NCBI RefSeq assembly: GCF_001267925.1
Contig: NZ_CP011409.1
Coordinates: 3,658,001-3,722,000 of the forward strand
Direction: 5' to 3'
DNA from: Herbaspirillum hiltneri N3
Lineage (GTDB): Bacteria > Pseudomonadota > Gammaproteobacteria > Burkholderiales > Burkholderiaceae_D
DNA length: 64,000 nt
The notes under the pieces were generated by a model. That model had not been told where the DNA came from. It did no database searches and saw nothing but the letters and a program-made list of their open reading frames with translations. Made by a program: the position numbers and the translations under genes. Below, piece by piece: positions 29,080 to 38,025 of the stretch (the first letter of the stretch is position 1; every line of letters begins with the position of its first letter).

Positions 29080-30933
29080 ATGAGCACGTCATCCATCGAT
29101 ACCCCCAGCAACGACACCTCCATCGGCGTGAGCAACGACGGTGACCGGCCTTCCACTTCTTCCCTCGATCTCGGCGTCATCGGCAACTGTTCCTACAGCG
29201 CGCTGATCGACAAGCTCGGTCGCGTGGTCTGGTGCTGCCTGCCGCGCTTCGACGGCGATCCGGTGTTCAACGCCTTGCTCGATCCGGGCGAGAGCGGCAG
29301 CCTGTGGAGTTTCGAACTCGAGAATTTTTCGCACAGCGAGCAGTGGTACGAGCCGAACACCGCCGTGCTGAAAACGCGGCTGTACGACACCCTGGGGCAG
29401 GGCGTCGAGATCACCGACTTCGCGCCGCGCTTCCCGAGTCGCGGCCGCTTCTTCCGGCCGCAGACGCTGGTGCGCCGGGTGCTGCCGCTCAACGGCGCGC
29501 CGCGTCTGCGCGTGCTGCTGCGGCCGCGTTTCGACTGGGGCCGCGAAGTGCCCGAGATCACCCGCGGCAGCAATCACGTGCGCTACGTCGGCTCCGAGAT
29601 GACACTGCGCCTGAACACCGACGCCCCGATCAGCTACCTGCTCGACGAGACCGCATTCGTGATCAGCCGGCCGTTCAACTTCCTGCTCGGTCCCGACGAA
29701 ACGCTGACCGGCGGCATCGGCGACACCGCCCGCAGTTTCGAGCAGGAAACCATCACCTACTGGCGCAACTGGAGCCGCAGCCTGGCCACGCCGCTGGAGT
29801 GGCAGGCTGCCGTGATCCGCGCCGCCATCACGCTCAAGATGTCGGTGTATGAAGACACCGGCGCCATCATCGCCGCCATGACCACCAGCGTGCCGGAAGC
29901 ACCGGGCAGTGCACGCAACTGGGACTATCGCTACTGCTGGCTGCGCGACGCCTTCTTCGTGGTGCGCGCGCTCAACAGCATTTCGGAACTCGGCACGATG
30001 GAAGACTACCTGCGCTGGCTCACCAACGTGGTGGTGCGTTCGGCCGGCGGCCACGTGCAGCCGCTGTACGGCATCGGCCTGGAAGAAGCGCTGCCGGAAC
30101 AGATCCTCGACCATTTGCCGGGCTACCGCCATCACGCGCCGGTGCGCGTCGGCAATCAGGCGTACGAACATTTCCAGCACGACGTCTACGGCAACATCGT
30201 CCTCGGCGCGGCGCAGGCTTTCCACGACGCGCGCCTGCACCATCGCGCCGGCGCCGAGCAGTTCAAGCATCTGGAAGCCGTCGGCGAACGCGCCTTTGAA
30301 ATGTACGACCGCCCCGACGCCGGCATGTGGGAGCTGCGCACGCGTTCGCGCATCCATACGTCCTCCGCGTTGATGAGCTGGGCCGCCTGCGATCGCCTCG
30401 GCAAGATCGCCGCACGGCTCGAACTCGATGAGCGTGCGCGCTACTGGCACGAGCGCGCCGACATGATCGGCAAACGCATCCTGACCGAAGCCTGGAACGA
30501 AGAGCGCCAGACCTACGCCGAAAGTTTCGGCGGCCGCGACCTCGACGCCAGCGTCTTGCTGATGGTCGAAGTCGGCCTCATCGCACCGACCGACAAGCGC
30601 TTCATCGCCACCGTCGACGCACTGGAGAAATACCTGTGCGACGGTCCCTACATGCGCCGCTACGAAGCGCCCGATGATTTCGGCCGGCCCGAGACGGCCT
30701 TCAACATCTGCACCTTCTGGCGCATCGACGCGCTCGCACGCATCGGCCGCAAGGAACAGGCGCGCGAGATTTTCGAGGCCATGCTGGCGGCGCGCAACCA
30801 CGTCGGCCTGCTGTCCGAAGACACGCATCCGATTACCGGCCAGATGTGGGGTAACTTCCCGCAGACCTATTCGATGGTCGGCATCATCAATTGCGCGATG
30901 AGACTCTCCGCTTCATGGGAGTCAGTGATTTAA
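29080..30933 (+). CDS. Glycoside hydrolase family 15 protein (glucoamylase/trehalase-like)
   Basis: The 617-residue cytoplasmic protein has no signal peptide. It contains an N-terminal beta-sandwich domain (GVIGNCSYSALIDKLGRVVW, about 32-51) and a C-terminal (alpha/alpha)6 GH15 domain with NWDYRYCWLRDAFFV near 282-296 and the C-terminal catalytic region MWGNFPQTYSMVG. It could be a glucan hydrolase or, like some bacterial GH15 enzymes, a trehalase. Its place between otsB and otsA, 93 bp after otsB, argues for a role in trehalose turnover. The Ser/Thr-rich first 28 residues look disordered. Confidence 0.9.
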   Translation: MSTSSIDTPSNDTSIGVSNDGDRPSTSSLDLGVIGNCSYSALIDKLGRVVWCCLPRFDGDPVFNALLDPGESGSLWSFELENFSHSEQWYEPNTAVLKTRLYDTLGQGVEITDFAPRFPSRGRFFRPQTLVRRVLPLNGAPRLRVLLRPRFDWGREVPEITRGSNHVRYVGSEMTLRLNTDAPISYLLDETAFVISRPFNFLLGPDETLTGGIGDTARSFEQETITYWRNWSRSLATPLEWQAAVIRAAITLKMSVYEDTGAIIAAMTTSVPEAPGSARNWDYRYCWLRDAFFVVRALNSISELGTMEDYLRWLTNVVVRSAGGHVQPLYGIGLEEALPEQILDHLPGYRHHAPVRVGNQAYEHFQHDVYGNIVLGAAQAFHDARLHHRAGAEQFKHLEAVGERAFEMYDRPDAGMWELRTRSRIHTSSALMSWAACDRLGKIAARLELDERARYWHERADMIGKRILTEAWNEERQTYAESFGGRDLDASVLLMVEVGLIAPTDKRFIATVDALEKYLCDGPYMRRYEAPDDFGRPETAFNICTFWRIDALARIGRKEQAREIFEAMLAARNHVGLLSEDTHPITGQMWGNFPQTYSMVGIINCAMRLSASWESVI

Positions 30934-31002
30934 CGACGCCATTACCGAACCCGATTGCCCGCATTTTTCCGGCCCACACAACAACAAAGAAGGAGTTTCG
31001 CC

Positions 31003-31761
31003 ATGTCCCGCCTCGTCGTCGTTTCTAATCGTCTCGCAGATCCGCGCAAGCCGGCGGCCGGGGGACTGGCGGTGGCGCTGGGCGAAACCCTCAAACGCAC
31101 CGGCGGCCTGTGGTTTGGCTGGAGCGGCAAGGTCGTCGAAGACGGTACGCCCGGAGAAGGCGCGCTGCACGTCAACCAGGCCGGACCGGTGACGCTGGCC
31201 GAGCTGGACCTGTGCGCCGAAGACCACGACGCCTATTACCGCGGCTACGCCAACGGCGTGCTGTGGCCAGTGTTCCATTACCGTCTCGACCTGGCGCATT
31301 TCGAGTCGGGCCACCTGAGCGGTTATCGGCGCGTCAACCAGCTATTTGCGCGCAAGCTGATGCCGCTGCTCAAACCGGACGACCTGATCTGGATCCATGA
31401 CTATCACCTGATTCCGCTGGCCGCCGAATTGCGCGCCATGGGTTGCGGCAACCGCATCGGTTTCTTCCTGCACATCCCGTTGCCGCCGCAGCAGATCCTG
31501 GCGGCGATCCCTTCGCACGAATGGCTGATGCGCGCGCTGTTCGCCTATGACCTGGTCGGCTTCCAGACCGAAGCCGATCTGCTGCATTTCTCGCACTACG
31601 TCAAAGCCGAGGCCACCGCCGAGACCGTCGGCGTGAGCCAGTTCCGCGCCTTCAACAGCACGGTGCAGGCCAAGGCCTTTCCGATCGGCATCGACGTCGA
31701 CGACTTCCAGCGTCTCGGCCGCGCCCGCGAGGCGCGCGACACCTTCGAGAATACGCGCAAG
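31003..31761 (+). pseudogene. otsA: Trehalose-6-phosphate synthase, truncated after about 252 codons
   Basis: The start has an ideal AAGGAG site. The N-terminal half is normal: VSNRLADP with the glycine loop [36 protein letters not shown] (HDYH 132-135) and [11 protein letters not shown]. Homology stops at about residue 252, roughly half the usual 450-480 residues. The second Rossmann domain, with the UDP-glucose-binding Arg/Lys (VDRLDYSKG-like) and its acidic motif, is absent, so the enzyme must be inactive. The frame runs on to a stop at 32092-32094 through antisense pyrG and hydrolase sequence, encoding nonsense. The cut coincides with an oppositely oriented pyrG fragment. Confidence 0.9.
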
Positions 31762-31872
31762 AAGGGTGACTCGGAGGCCGCGCGATTCGAGGATCGCAGC
31801 GAGAGACGCGGCGGCAATCCCTTTACCCAGGGAAGACACGACGCCGCCAGTGACAAATACAAACTTGGTCAT
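31759..31872 (-). pseudogene. pyrG: CTP synthase N-terminal fragment (first 38 codons)
   Basis: On the minus strand the ATG at 31872 begins [20 protein letters not shown] and continues to RGLRVTLL, the near-invariant N-terminus of CTP synthase with its P-loop-like [10 protein letters not shown]. After codon 38 the frame enters antisense otsA and similarity ends, so about 500 residues are missing, including the rest of the synthetase domain and the glutamine amidotransferase domain. A TATAAT box lies upstream. pyrG is normally essential, so a complete copy must exist elsewhere or this join is an assembly artefact. Confidence 0.9.
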
Positions 31873-31911
31873 TACAAAGAAGGTGCCGAACGGCACGTGC
31901 GGGAAATTCGA

Positions 31912-31917
31912 ATTATA
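31912..31917 (-). promoter_or_regulatory. Candidate -10 box of the pyrG stub
   Basis: TATAAT on the minus strand lies 40 bp before the pyrG ATG; the -35 at 17 bp (GATGAA) is poor. A small gtgccg/cggcac inverted repeat follows at 31883-31896 in the presumed leader. It suggests that the original pyrG promoter is still present. Confidence 0.4.
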
Positions 31918-31988
31918 CCCCAAACCGTCCGCTTTTCATCCCCCTCTTTTGCGGAAGCAGCAGATTTTCGGCTGCAATTCCCCGCAAT

Positions 31989-32804
31989 TTATTTCCCTGC
32001 AAGCAAGCCCTGGATCATTTCATGGGTCGCCTGTGCGGCGGCTTCGGGCGCTTCCATCGGGAACAGATGGCCCCCCGGAATCTGCCGGAAATGACGCCCC
32101 GCCAGCTTTTTGGTGGCGTCCAGTCCGGCCAGGCGGCACTCGACCGAATCGATACCGCCGACGAAACCGACCGGCACCGGATATTGTCGCCGCGTCAATG
32201 CCCCCAAGTGATGGGGGATGGTGCGGTAGACCGCGGTTTCGGTTTCGCGCGTGAAGCGCAGCTTGACGCCGCCGGACGGCTCCGGCTCGACGCCGTGGGC
32301 GACATAATCGCGCAGCACGCGCTCGGGCCACGCCGCGAACATGGCCTTGGCGGCGTAGTGCTGATAAGCCGCCTCCATGTCCGGCCAGGCGTTGCGGCGG
32401 CGGCTCGATGCCACAGACGGCGAATGGCGGCTTTCGATGCGCAGCAGCTTGAGCAGGCGCAACGTGGAGGCGCGCCACCCCGCCACGATGGGCGAATCCA
32501 GCAACACCACGCAGCGCACCAGGTCGGGACGTTTGCGCCCCGCCAGCAGGCTCAGGATGCCGCCCATGGAGTGGCCGACCAGAATGACCGGTTCGCTGTA
32601 GCGTTGCGCCAGTTCCTCGCCCAATTCCTTGCCGAGCTTGCGCCAGCCGTCATCCACCGGGTAAGCCGGATTGTGCGCATGCATGGGCAAGGCGCGCACA
32701 TCGTAGTGCGCGCGCAACTGGTCGAAGAACATGCCGTAGGTCCCGGCCGGGTAACTGTTGGCGTGGGCGAAATGCAGAATCGGCAAGGTCGGCTGGTGGT
32801 TCAT
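31989..32804 (-). CDS. Alpha/beta hydrolase
   Basis: The ATG at 32804 gives 271 residues and places the family N-terminus (ILHFAHANSYPAGTY) correctly. The nucleophile elbow is GHSMGG (serine near 79), a candidate acid is in GGIDSVECR, and the catalytic histidine is in IPGGHLFPMEAP near the C-terminus. There is no signal peptide. The specific substrate is unknown. It follows comEC on the same strand and precedes the pyrG stub, and this hydrolase-pyrG adjacency is probably ancestral in the lineage. Confidence 0.85.
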   Translation of the reverse strand: MNHQPTLPILHFAHANSYPAGTYGMFFDQLRAHYDVRALPMHAHNPAYPVDDGWRKLGKELGEELAQRYSEPVILVGHSMGGILSLLAGRKRPDLVRCVVLLDSPIVAGWRASTLRLLKLLRIESRHSPSVASSRRRNAWPDMEAAYQHYAAKAMFAAWPERVLRDYVAHGVEPEPSGGVKLRFTRETETAVYRTIPHHLGALTRRQYPVPVGFVGGIDSVECRLAGLDATKKLAGRHFRQIPGGHLFPMEAPEAAAQATHEMIQGLLAGK

Positions 32805-32908
32805 GAATTGAAATGGAGGTATCGATTGCCGGATTATCTGGCAATTAATGCGCGGCGTCAGCCTTTTCCGGCGTGCTTTTTCAGTGTGCGGCGTGCTTTT
32901 TTCGGTTG

Positions 32909-35437
32909 TTATTTCTCGTACCAGTAACGCGCATGTTCGCGGCGATATTCCTGCACGCTTATCTTGCCGCCCGCCTTGTCGCCCGCCTTGTCGAATTGCA
33001 GTGAAATGGCGCCCGCCTCGTCGTTGCGCAAGCCGCGTATGCCCATGCGGCCATAGCGTTCGAGCACTTCCGGCTTGGGATGATTGAAGCGGTTGCGATA
33101 ACCCATCTGGAACAAGGCCAGGCTCGGCTGCACTGCCTGCAGGAAAGCTTCCGTCGACGACGTGCCGCTGCCGTGATGCGGCGCCACCAGAACGTCGGCG
33201 CGCAATTGGGCGGCGCCGGCGCCGTTGACGAGTTCGTCTTCCTGCACCGCCTCGATGTCGCCGGGCAGCAGGATGGCGTGCTTGCCCAGACTGACTTTCA
33301 GCACGCAACTGCGCGCGTTGGGCTTCCACTTGTCGCTGGTGTAACTGACCGGCGCCGGATACAGCATGTCGAACGCCACGCCGTCCCAACGCCAGTGCTG
33401 TCCGGCCTGGCAGCGCTTGTGATCGGGCGCGGCCTGCACGATTGCGCTGGTCGGCGACAGCGATGAATACACGCGGTCGACGGCGATCTCCCTGAACAGC
33501 GACAGCGCGCCGCCGGAATGATCATTGTCGTTATGCGAAATCACCACGGCGTCGAGGTGATCGATACCGCGTGCGCGCAGATACGGCACGATCACGCGAT
33601 TGGCGCCGTCGGATTCCGGCGAGTAATACGGACCGGTGTCGTACAGCAGCCGATGTCCCGGCGTCTCCACCAGCAAGGCCATGCCCTGCCCGACGTCGAA
33701 GGCCGTCACGTGGACCTGGTCCTGCTCCGGCCAGGCCGGGGTATTGAAAATCAGCGGCAGCCAGCCGAACAGCCCCAGCCAGCGCGCCGGCCAGCCGCGC
33801 GGCGCCAACAGCAGCAAGGTCCCGCCCAGCGCCACTGCAAATATCCATAGCGGCGGCAACGGCGCCTGCCAGACTGCAAACGGCTGGCCCGCAAGCCACT
33901 CCAGCAACTGCACCAGCCACTCCAGCACGGCATGCGCGGTCAGCAACAGCCACTGCGACAAAGGTGGCGGCAAGATGCTGCCCAGCAGCGACAGCGGTGC
34001 AATCACGATGGTGATCAAGGGAATCGCCGCCGCATTGGCCAGCGGACTGAGCAGCGAGTACTGCCCGAACAGCACCATCGTCAATGGCAACAAGCCAAGC
34101 GTCACGACATACTGTGTATAAGCGCCCGCGCGCAGCGAGCGCCAGCTCTTCGCCATGTACGAGGGCTTGCGATGGCGCTGCACCGGGGTCAGGACCTGCG
34201 GCTCGGCCGGCATGTCCGCGCCGATGCGCCCGGAGGAAGCGTACAGAATGATCGCCACGGCGCCGAACGACAGCCAGAAGCCCGGCCACAGCAAAGCCCA
34301 CGGATCGAACAGCAGCACCACTGCCAGCGCCAGCGACATCACATAGGAAATATGCGTCAGCCTCCCCGTCCAATACGCCAGCCCCACCACGCACAGCATG
34401 TACAAGGTGCGCTGCGCCGGCACGCCGAACCCCGCCAGCAGCACGTAGACCAGCGCCGCCAGCAAACCGGCCAGCACCGCCACTTTGGGTGCGGGCATCA
34501 GCAACGGCAGTTGCGCCCGCGTGACGAACGAACATCGCCACAGCAAACCGAAGAACGCGCCGAACAGGCCCGAGATCAGCGTGATGTGCAATCCGGAAAT
34601 CGCCACCAGGTGGCCGACGCCCGTACGGTTGAATATGCTCCAGTCGGATTGTTCGATGGCACGCTGATCGCCGATCACCAGCGCAACGATGACGCCGGCG
34701 TATCGCTGTTTCGGCAGCGCGGACATGATGCGGTCGCGCAGCCAGGAGCGACCGCGCTCGATGGCGTTGGACGGCGTCCGGATGAACTCCTGCAGGCGAT
34801 GATTCTTGTAGGCCGATTGCTGGTCGGATCGCACCGAGCCGGTCGCACGCAGGTTCTGTTCCAGCAGCCAGACTTCGTAGTCGAAACCATGCGGATTGGC
34901 GTTGCCATGCGGACGCTTCAGACGCACCGTAAATTGCCAGCGTTCACCCGGACGCACCTCGGGAACCGCCTGCAGCGGCTCGCCGCCGGCCTGGCCGAAT
35001 GCGCCGGGGCTGTACCAGGACAAAGCGAGTCGCTGCGGCACCGGCGGCGTACCGCCATTTTGCGTGCCGACTCTCTCCACCTTGAAATTGAAGCGCACGC
35101 CGCGCTCGAAACGATACGGCAGGCTGTCGATGGTCCCCACCACCACGATGTCGCGGCCTTCCCATGCTGCCGGCAAAGCGTCGTCGAGCCGGCTTTGCGC
35201 CATCAGGCCGCCCCAGGCGAAGCCGGCACAGAGTCCGGCGATATTGAACAGAACAATGCGCAGGACGGTCCGCCCCCCTCCGCTGGCGCGGGCGCCGGCG
35301 CTGCGCAGCCGCCAGCACACCGTCAACAGCAGGACCGCCGCTGCCAGCAACGCCATATGCCCTTCAAAGGGAAGCAGTTGCGCCTGCATCTGCAAAAAGG
35401 CAATTCCTGCGGCGAAACCGAGAATCGCGCTGCGCAT
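32909..35437 (-). CDS. comEC: DNA uptake/internalisation protein ComEC
   Basis: ComEC forms the inner-membrane channel for single-stranded DNA in natural transformation. From the ATG at 35437, three bases after the tatD stop, it is 842 residues. It contains an N-terminal DUF4131 region, the Competence domain (GVGHLVAISGLHITLISGL, about 290-308, then many helices), and a C-terminal metallo-beta-lactamase-like domain with AFDVGQGMALLV, HNDNDHSGG and VAPHHGSGTSSTEAF. All three parts are intact, so competence is possible if the pilus genes exist elsewhere. The start shared with tatD implies coupling. Confidence 0.94.
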   Translation of the reverse strand: MRSAILGFAAGIAFLQMQAQLLPFEGHMALLAAAVLLLTVCWRLRSAGARASGGGRTVLRIVLFNIAGLCAGFAWGGLMAQSRLDDALPAAWEGRDIVVVGTIDSLPYRFERGVRFNFKVERVGTQNGGTPPVPQRLALSWYSPGAFGQAGGEPLQAVPEVRPGERWQFTVRLKRPHGNANPHGFDYEVWLLEQNLRATGSVRSDQQSAYKNHRLQEFIRTPSNAIERGRSWLRDRIMSALPKQRYAGVIVALVIGDQRAIEQSDWSIFNRTGVGHLVAISGLHITLISGLFGAFFGLLWRCSFVTRAQLPLLMPAPKVAVLAGLLAALVYVLLAGFGVPAQRTLYMLCVVGLAYWTGRLTHISYVMSLALAVVLLFDPWALLWPGFWLSFGAVAIILYASSGRIGADMPAEPQVLTPVQRHRKPSYMAKSWRSLRAGAYTQYVVTLGLLPLTMVLFGQYSLLSPLANAAAIPLITIVIAPLSLLGSILPPPLSQWLLLTAHAVLEWLVQLLEWLAGQPFAVWQAPLPPLWIFAVALGGTLLLLAPRGWPARWLGLFGWLPLIFNTPAWPEQDQVHVTAFDVGQGMALLVETPGHRLLYDTGPYYSPESDGANRVIVPYLRARGIDHLDAVVISHNDNDHSGGALSLFREIAVDRVYSSLSPTSAIVQAAPDHKRCQAGQHWRWDGVAFDMLYPAPVSYTSDKWKPNARSCVLKVSLGKHAILLPGDIEAVQEDELVNGAGAAQLRADVLVAPHHGSGTSSTEAFLQAVQPSLALFQMGYRNRFNHPKPEVLERYGRMGIRGLRNDEAGAISLQFDKAGDKAGGKISVQEYRREHARYWYEK

Positions 35438-35439
35438 GC

Positions 35440-36237
35440 TTATGTCGCCGCAGCCAGGCGCGGCAGCACCGCGTGCGCATTGGCGCTGGTGGCTGCGGCC
35501 ACGTCCGCGATATCCATGCCGCGCAATTCGGCGAGTACCTGGCCGATACGCGGAATCTGGTCCGGCGTATTGCGCTGAGGATGCAGCCACGCGGGCGAGA
35601 TGTCGGGCGCGTCGGTTTCCAGCACGACGGCGTCAAGCGGGACCTCCGCCGCCAACCGCCGTATCTGCAGCGAACGCGGGAATGTCATCGCGCCGCCCAA
35701 GCCCAGTTTGAAACCCAGTCCGACGAAAGTCTCGGCCTGCTGGAAACTGCCGTTGAAGGCGTGCGCGATGCCACCCGGCACGGCGATGCGACGCAGATAT
35801 TTGAGGATGATGTCTTGCGAGCGGCGCACATGCAGCAGCACCGGCAAATCGAATTCGCGCGCCAGCTTGAGTTGCTCGCTGTAGAAGTGCTCCTGCTTGT
35901 CGCGCATGGCCGGCTCTTTCAGGGCGGGCACGAAGAAGTCCAGTCCGATTTCACCGATGGCGACAAAGCGTCTGTCTCTCAGCGCGGCTTCGATTGCATG
36001 GCGCAGCGCCAGCAAGTCGCTCTCGTCGCAGCCCGGAACATACAAGGGATGGATGCCCAGCGCATACGCGCAATTGCCGCGTTGCCGCGCCAGCCGTGCA
36101 ACCGCGTCGAAATTGAAAGGCGCCACCGCCGGCACCACGATCATGCCTACGCCCTGCCCGGCCGCGTCGTCGGCGACGGCGAGCTCCTCGCCGGCAAACT
36201 CGCCGGCATCGAGATGGCAGTGCGTATCAATCCACAT
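35440..36237 (-). CDS. tatD: TatD-family metal-dependent deoxyribonuclease
   Basis: The ATG at 36237 gives 265 residues beginning MWIDTHCHLD, the metal-binding HxH motif of the TIM-barrel amidohydrolase-like TatD family. Other motifs are GIHPLYV, GEIGLDFF, LPVLLHVRRSQDI, GIAHAFNGS and LETDAPDISP, which carry the remaining His and Asp ligands. TatD proteins have 3'-5' DNA exonuclease or DNA-repair activities. The gene is separated from comEC by two bases and from argE by about 70 bp. Confidence 0.92.
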   Translation of the reverse strand: MWIDTHCHLDAGEFAGEELAVADDAAGQGVGMIVVPAVAPFNFDAVARLARQRGNCAYALGIHPLYVPGCDESDLLALRHAIEAALRDRRFVAIGEIGLDFFVPALKEPAMRDKQEHFYSEQLKLAREFDLPVLLHVRRSQDIILKYLRRIAVPGGIAHAFNGSFQQAETFVGLGFKLGLGGAMTFPRSLQIRRLAAEVPLDAVVLETDAPDISPAWLHPQRNTPDQIPRIGQVLAELRGMDIADVAAATSANAHAVLPRLAAAT

Positions 36238-36305
36238 ACTTGATCCAGAAAATGCCGGCAATTCAGGAAAAAACCGAACGGCGCGATGCGGCGCCGTACC
36301 GGTCG

Positions 36306-37487
36306 TCAGGCGGCTTGCAGCGAACGGCCCAGCTTGCGCAGGAACTCTTCGCAGCGCTGCAATTGCGCAATCGCCACGAACTCGTTCGGCTTGTGCGCCT
36401 GGATGATGTCGCCGGGACCGCACACGATGGTCGGGATGCCGATTTGCTGGAACAGCCCGGCCTCGGTGGCGTAGGCAACCTTGCGTTTTTCGTTGTCTTC
36501 GGTCAGCGCGCGCACCAGCGCCGTGATGGCTTCCTGCTCGGCTGTTTCCAGTGCGGGGCTGGCGGCGATGATGCCGATGTCGACCTTGGCGTCGGGATAT
36601 TCGGCCTGCATTTTCGGCAGCAACTGATCGCGCACGTATTGCGTGACCTGGGACTGGATCTTGTCCGGCGACATGCCGGGCAAATTGCGGAATTCGTAGG
36701 TAAATTCGCACAGATCGGGAATCGTGTTGATCGCGATGCCGCCACGAATCTGGTTGGTGGTCATGGTGGAAAACGGCACGTCATACAGCGTGTCGTACGG
36801 ACCGTTGACCTTGTAGGCATCGGCGAAATCGCGGATCGCGCAAATCAGACGTGCAGCGTGTTCGATGGCGTTGCAGCCCTGCGGCGTCAGCGAGGAATGC
36901 GCCGACTTGCCGTGCACGCGGCACGTGAAGGCGTTGATGCCCTTGTGCGCCACCACTACCTGCATGTTGGTCGGCTCGCCGACGACGCAGCTGTCGGGAC
37001 GAATGCCGCGTTCCTGCAGCTCGGCCAACATGCTCGGCGCACCGGCGCAGCCGATTTCTTCGTCATAGGAAAATGCCAGATGCAGCGGCTTGCTGCGCGA
37101 CATCGCGAGGAACTCCGGCACCAGCGCCAGCGAGGCGGCGATATAACCCTTCATGTCGCAGCTGCCGCGACCGTACAGCAAGCCGTCGCGTTCGGTCAGC
37201 GTGAACGGATCGCTGTCCCACTTCTGGCCGTCGACCGGCACCACGTCGGTGTGACCGGACAACACGATACCGCCCTGGATCGTGCCGGCTTCCGGCCCTT
37301 CCGTGGCCGGCAGCGTCGCGAACAGGTTGGCCTTGGTGCGCTCCTTATTGTGCGCGAACCACGGCGTGATGCCTTGCGCCTGCAGGCTGTCGCGCACGGA
37401 CGTGATCAGTTCGAGATTGGAGTTGCGGCTGGTGGTATCGAAGGCGACCAGTTGCTCAAGCCATTGACGTGTGTTCATCATTTCCAT
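36306..37487 (-). CDS. argE: Acetylornithine deacetylase (M20 peptidase family)
   Basis: ArgE removes the acetyl group from N-acetylornithine in arginine synthesis using two metal ions. I chose the ATG at 37487, giving 393 residues; nearby ATGs at 37481 and 37478 are possible and an AAAAGGA site lies just upstream. Metal and catalytic motifs are SGHTDVVPVDG, GRGSCDMKG, SYDEEIGCAGAP and the C-terminal PTIVCGPGDIIQAHKPNEF. The first region also has FDTTSRNSNLELI. It is monocistronic or loosely linked to tatD. Confidence 0.9.
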   Translation of the reverse strand: MEMMNTRQWLEQLVAFDTTSRNSNLELITSVRDSLQAQGITPWFAHNKERTKANLFATLPATEGPEAGTIQGGIVLSGHTDVVPVDGQKWDSDPFTLTERDGLLYGRGSCDMKGYIAASLALVPEFLAMSRSKPLHLAFSYDEEIGCAGAPSMLAELQERGIRPDSCVVGEPTNMQVVVAHKGINAFTCRVHGKSAHSSLTPQGCNAIEHAARLICAIRDFADAYKVNGPYDTLYDVPFSTMTTNQIRGGIAINTIPDLCEFTYEFRNLPGMSPDKIQSQVTQYVRDQLLPKMQAEYPDAKVDIGIIAASPALETAEQEAITALVRALTEDNEKRKVAYATEAGLFQQIGIPTIVCGPGDIIQAHKPNEFVAIAQLQRCEEFLRKLGRSLQAA

Positions 37488-38025
37488 GCATTCCTTTTCA
37501 TTATGCTTATTCATTGTCCATCTCTCATTGTCTCTGGTATGCACCAGGCTTGCATGCCAGTGGCGACAAAATTTCCATGAGGAAATGAAATTATTGGCGG
37601 TTCAGCGCAGATGAGGACGAGATTCGCAAAAGAGCAACGAACCCGGATAAATCTTCTCTGCCATTGAAAAGTCGGCCGGTACTCTCCACACCCTCTGCCA
37701 TCTGTCTTCCCGACCTTTTTGGGTTAAGCATCAACTCGAAGTAACGCCAAAAAGCCTGTTTGATCGCCGTATAAATCCGGTTGGACATCGCTCACCCTCA
37801 GACAGCGATGCATTGTAAAAGAAAAATATTGCCATTGTGCATTTCCTGAAAGACGTGAGCATTCTCCCGAAGGCTTCATCAGGACCATAGCGAACCGGAA
37901 AAATAGAACCGGCACCGTCCTCTCCATAAGAAATCTGCCGGCGTCTCAAAGACGCAAATGAGCAGATCAATACGAAGTCACATTGATATTCAAAGGGGAA
38001 AACTCATTTTTCATTGGGAGAAATC
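37488..38025. other. Gene-poor interval between argE and the chemoreceptor
   Basis: About 540 bp without a secure gene. Three overlapping minus-strand frames (37591-37788, 37724-37927, 37731-37970) encode 65-79 residues without recognisable domains. The base composition is clearly more AT-rich than the flanks, continuing into the first part of the chemoreceptor gene. No terminator or promoter is obvious by eye; the chemoreceptor leader must lie in the right part. Confidence 0.5.
37591..37788 (-). CDS. Possible small protein of unknown function
   Basis: This 65-residue reading frame starts MSNRIYTAIKQAFWRYFE with a GAGGGTGAG ribosome-binding-like sequence five bases upstream. It is basic with an amphipathic N-terminus and has no signal or domain that I recognise. 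It could be a real small gene, a remnant or chance, and overlapping frames on the same strand weaken the case. Confidence 0.22.
   Translation of the reverse strand: MSNRIYTAIKQAFWRYFELMLNPKRSGRQMAEGVESTGRLFNGREDLSGFVALLRISSSSALNRQ

Noticed and set aside
31762..32094. Extension of the otsA frame as a genuine C-terminus
   Set aside because: The residues after codon 252 are antisense translation of pyrG and hydrolase sequence, not any OtsA-like fold.
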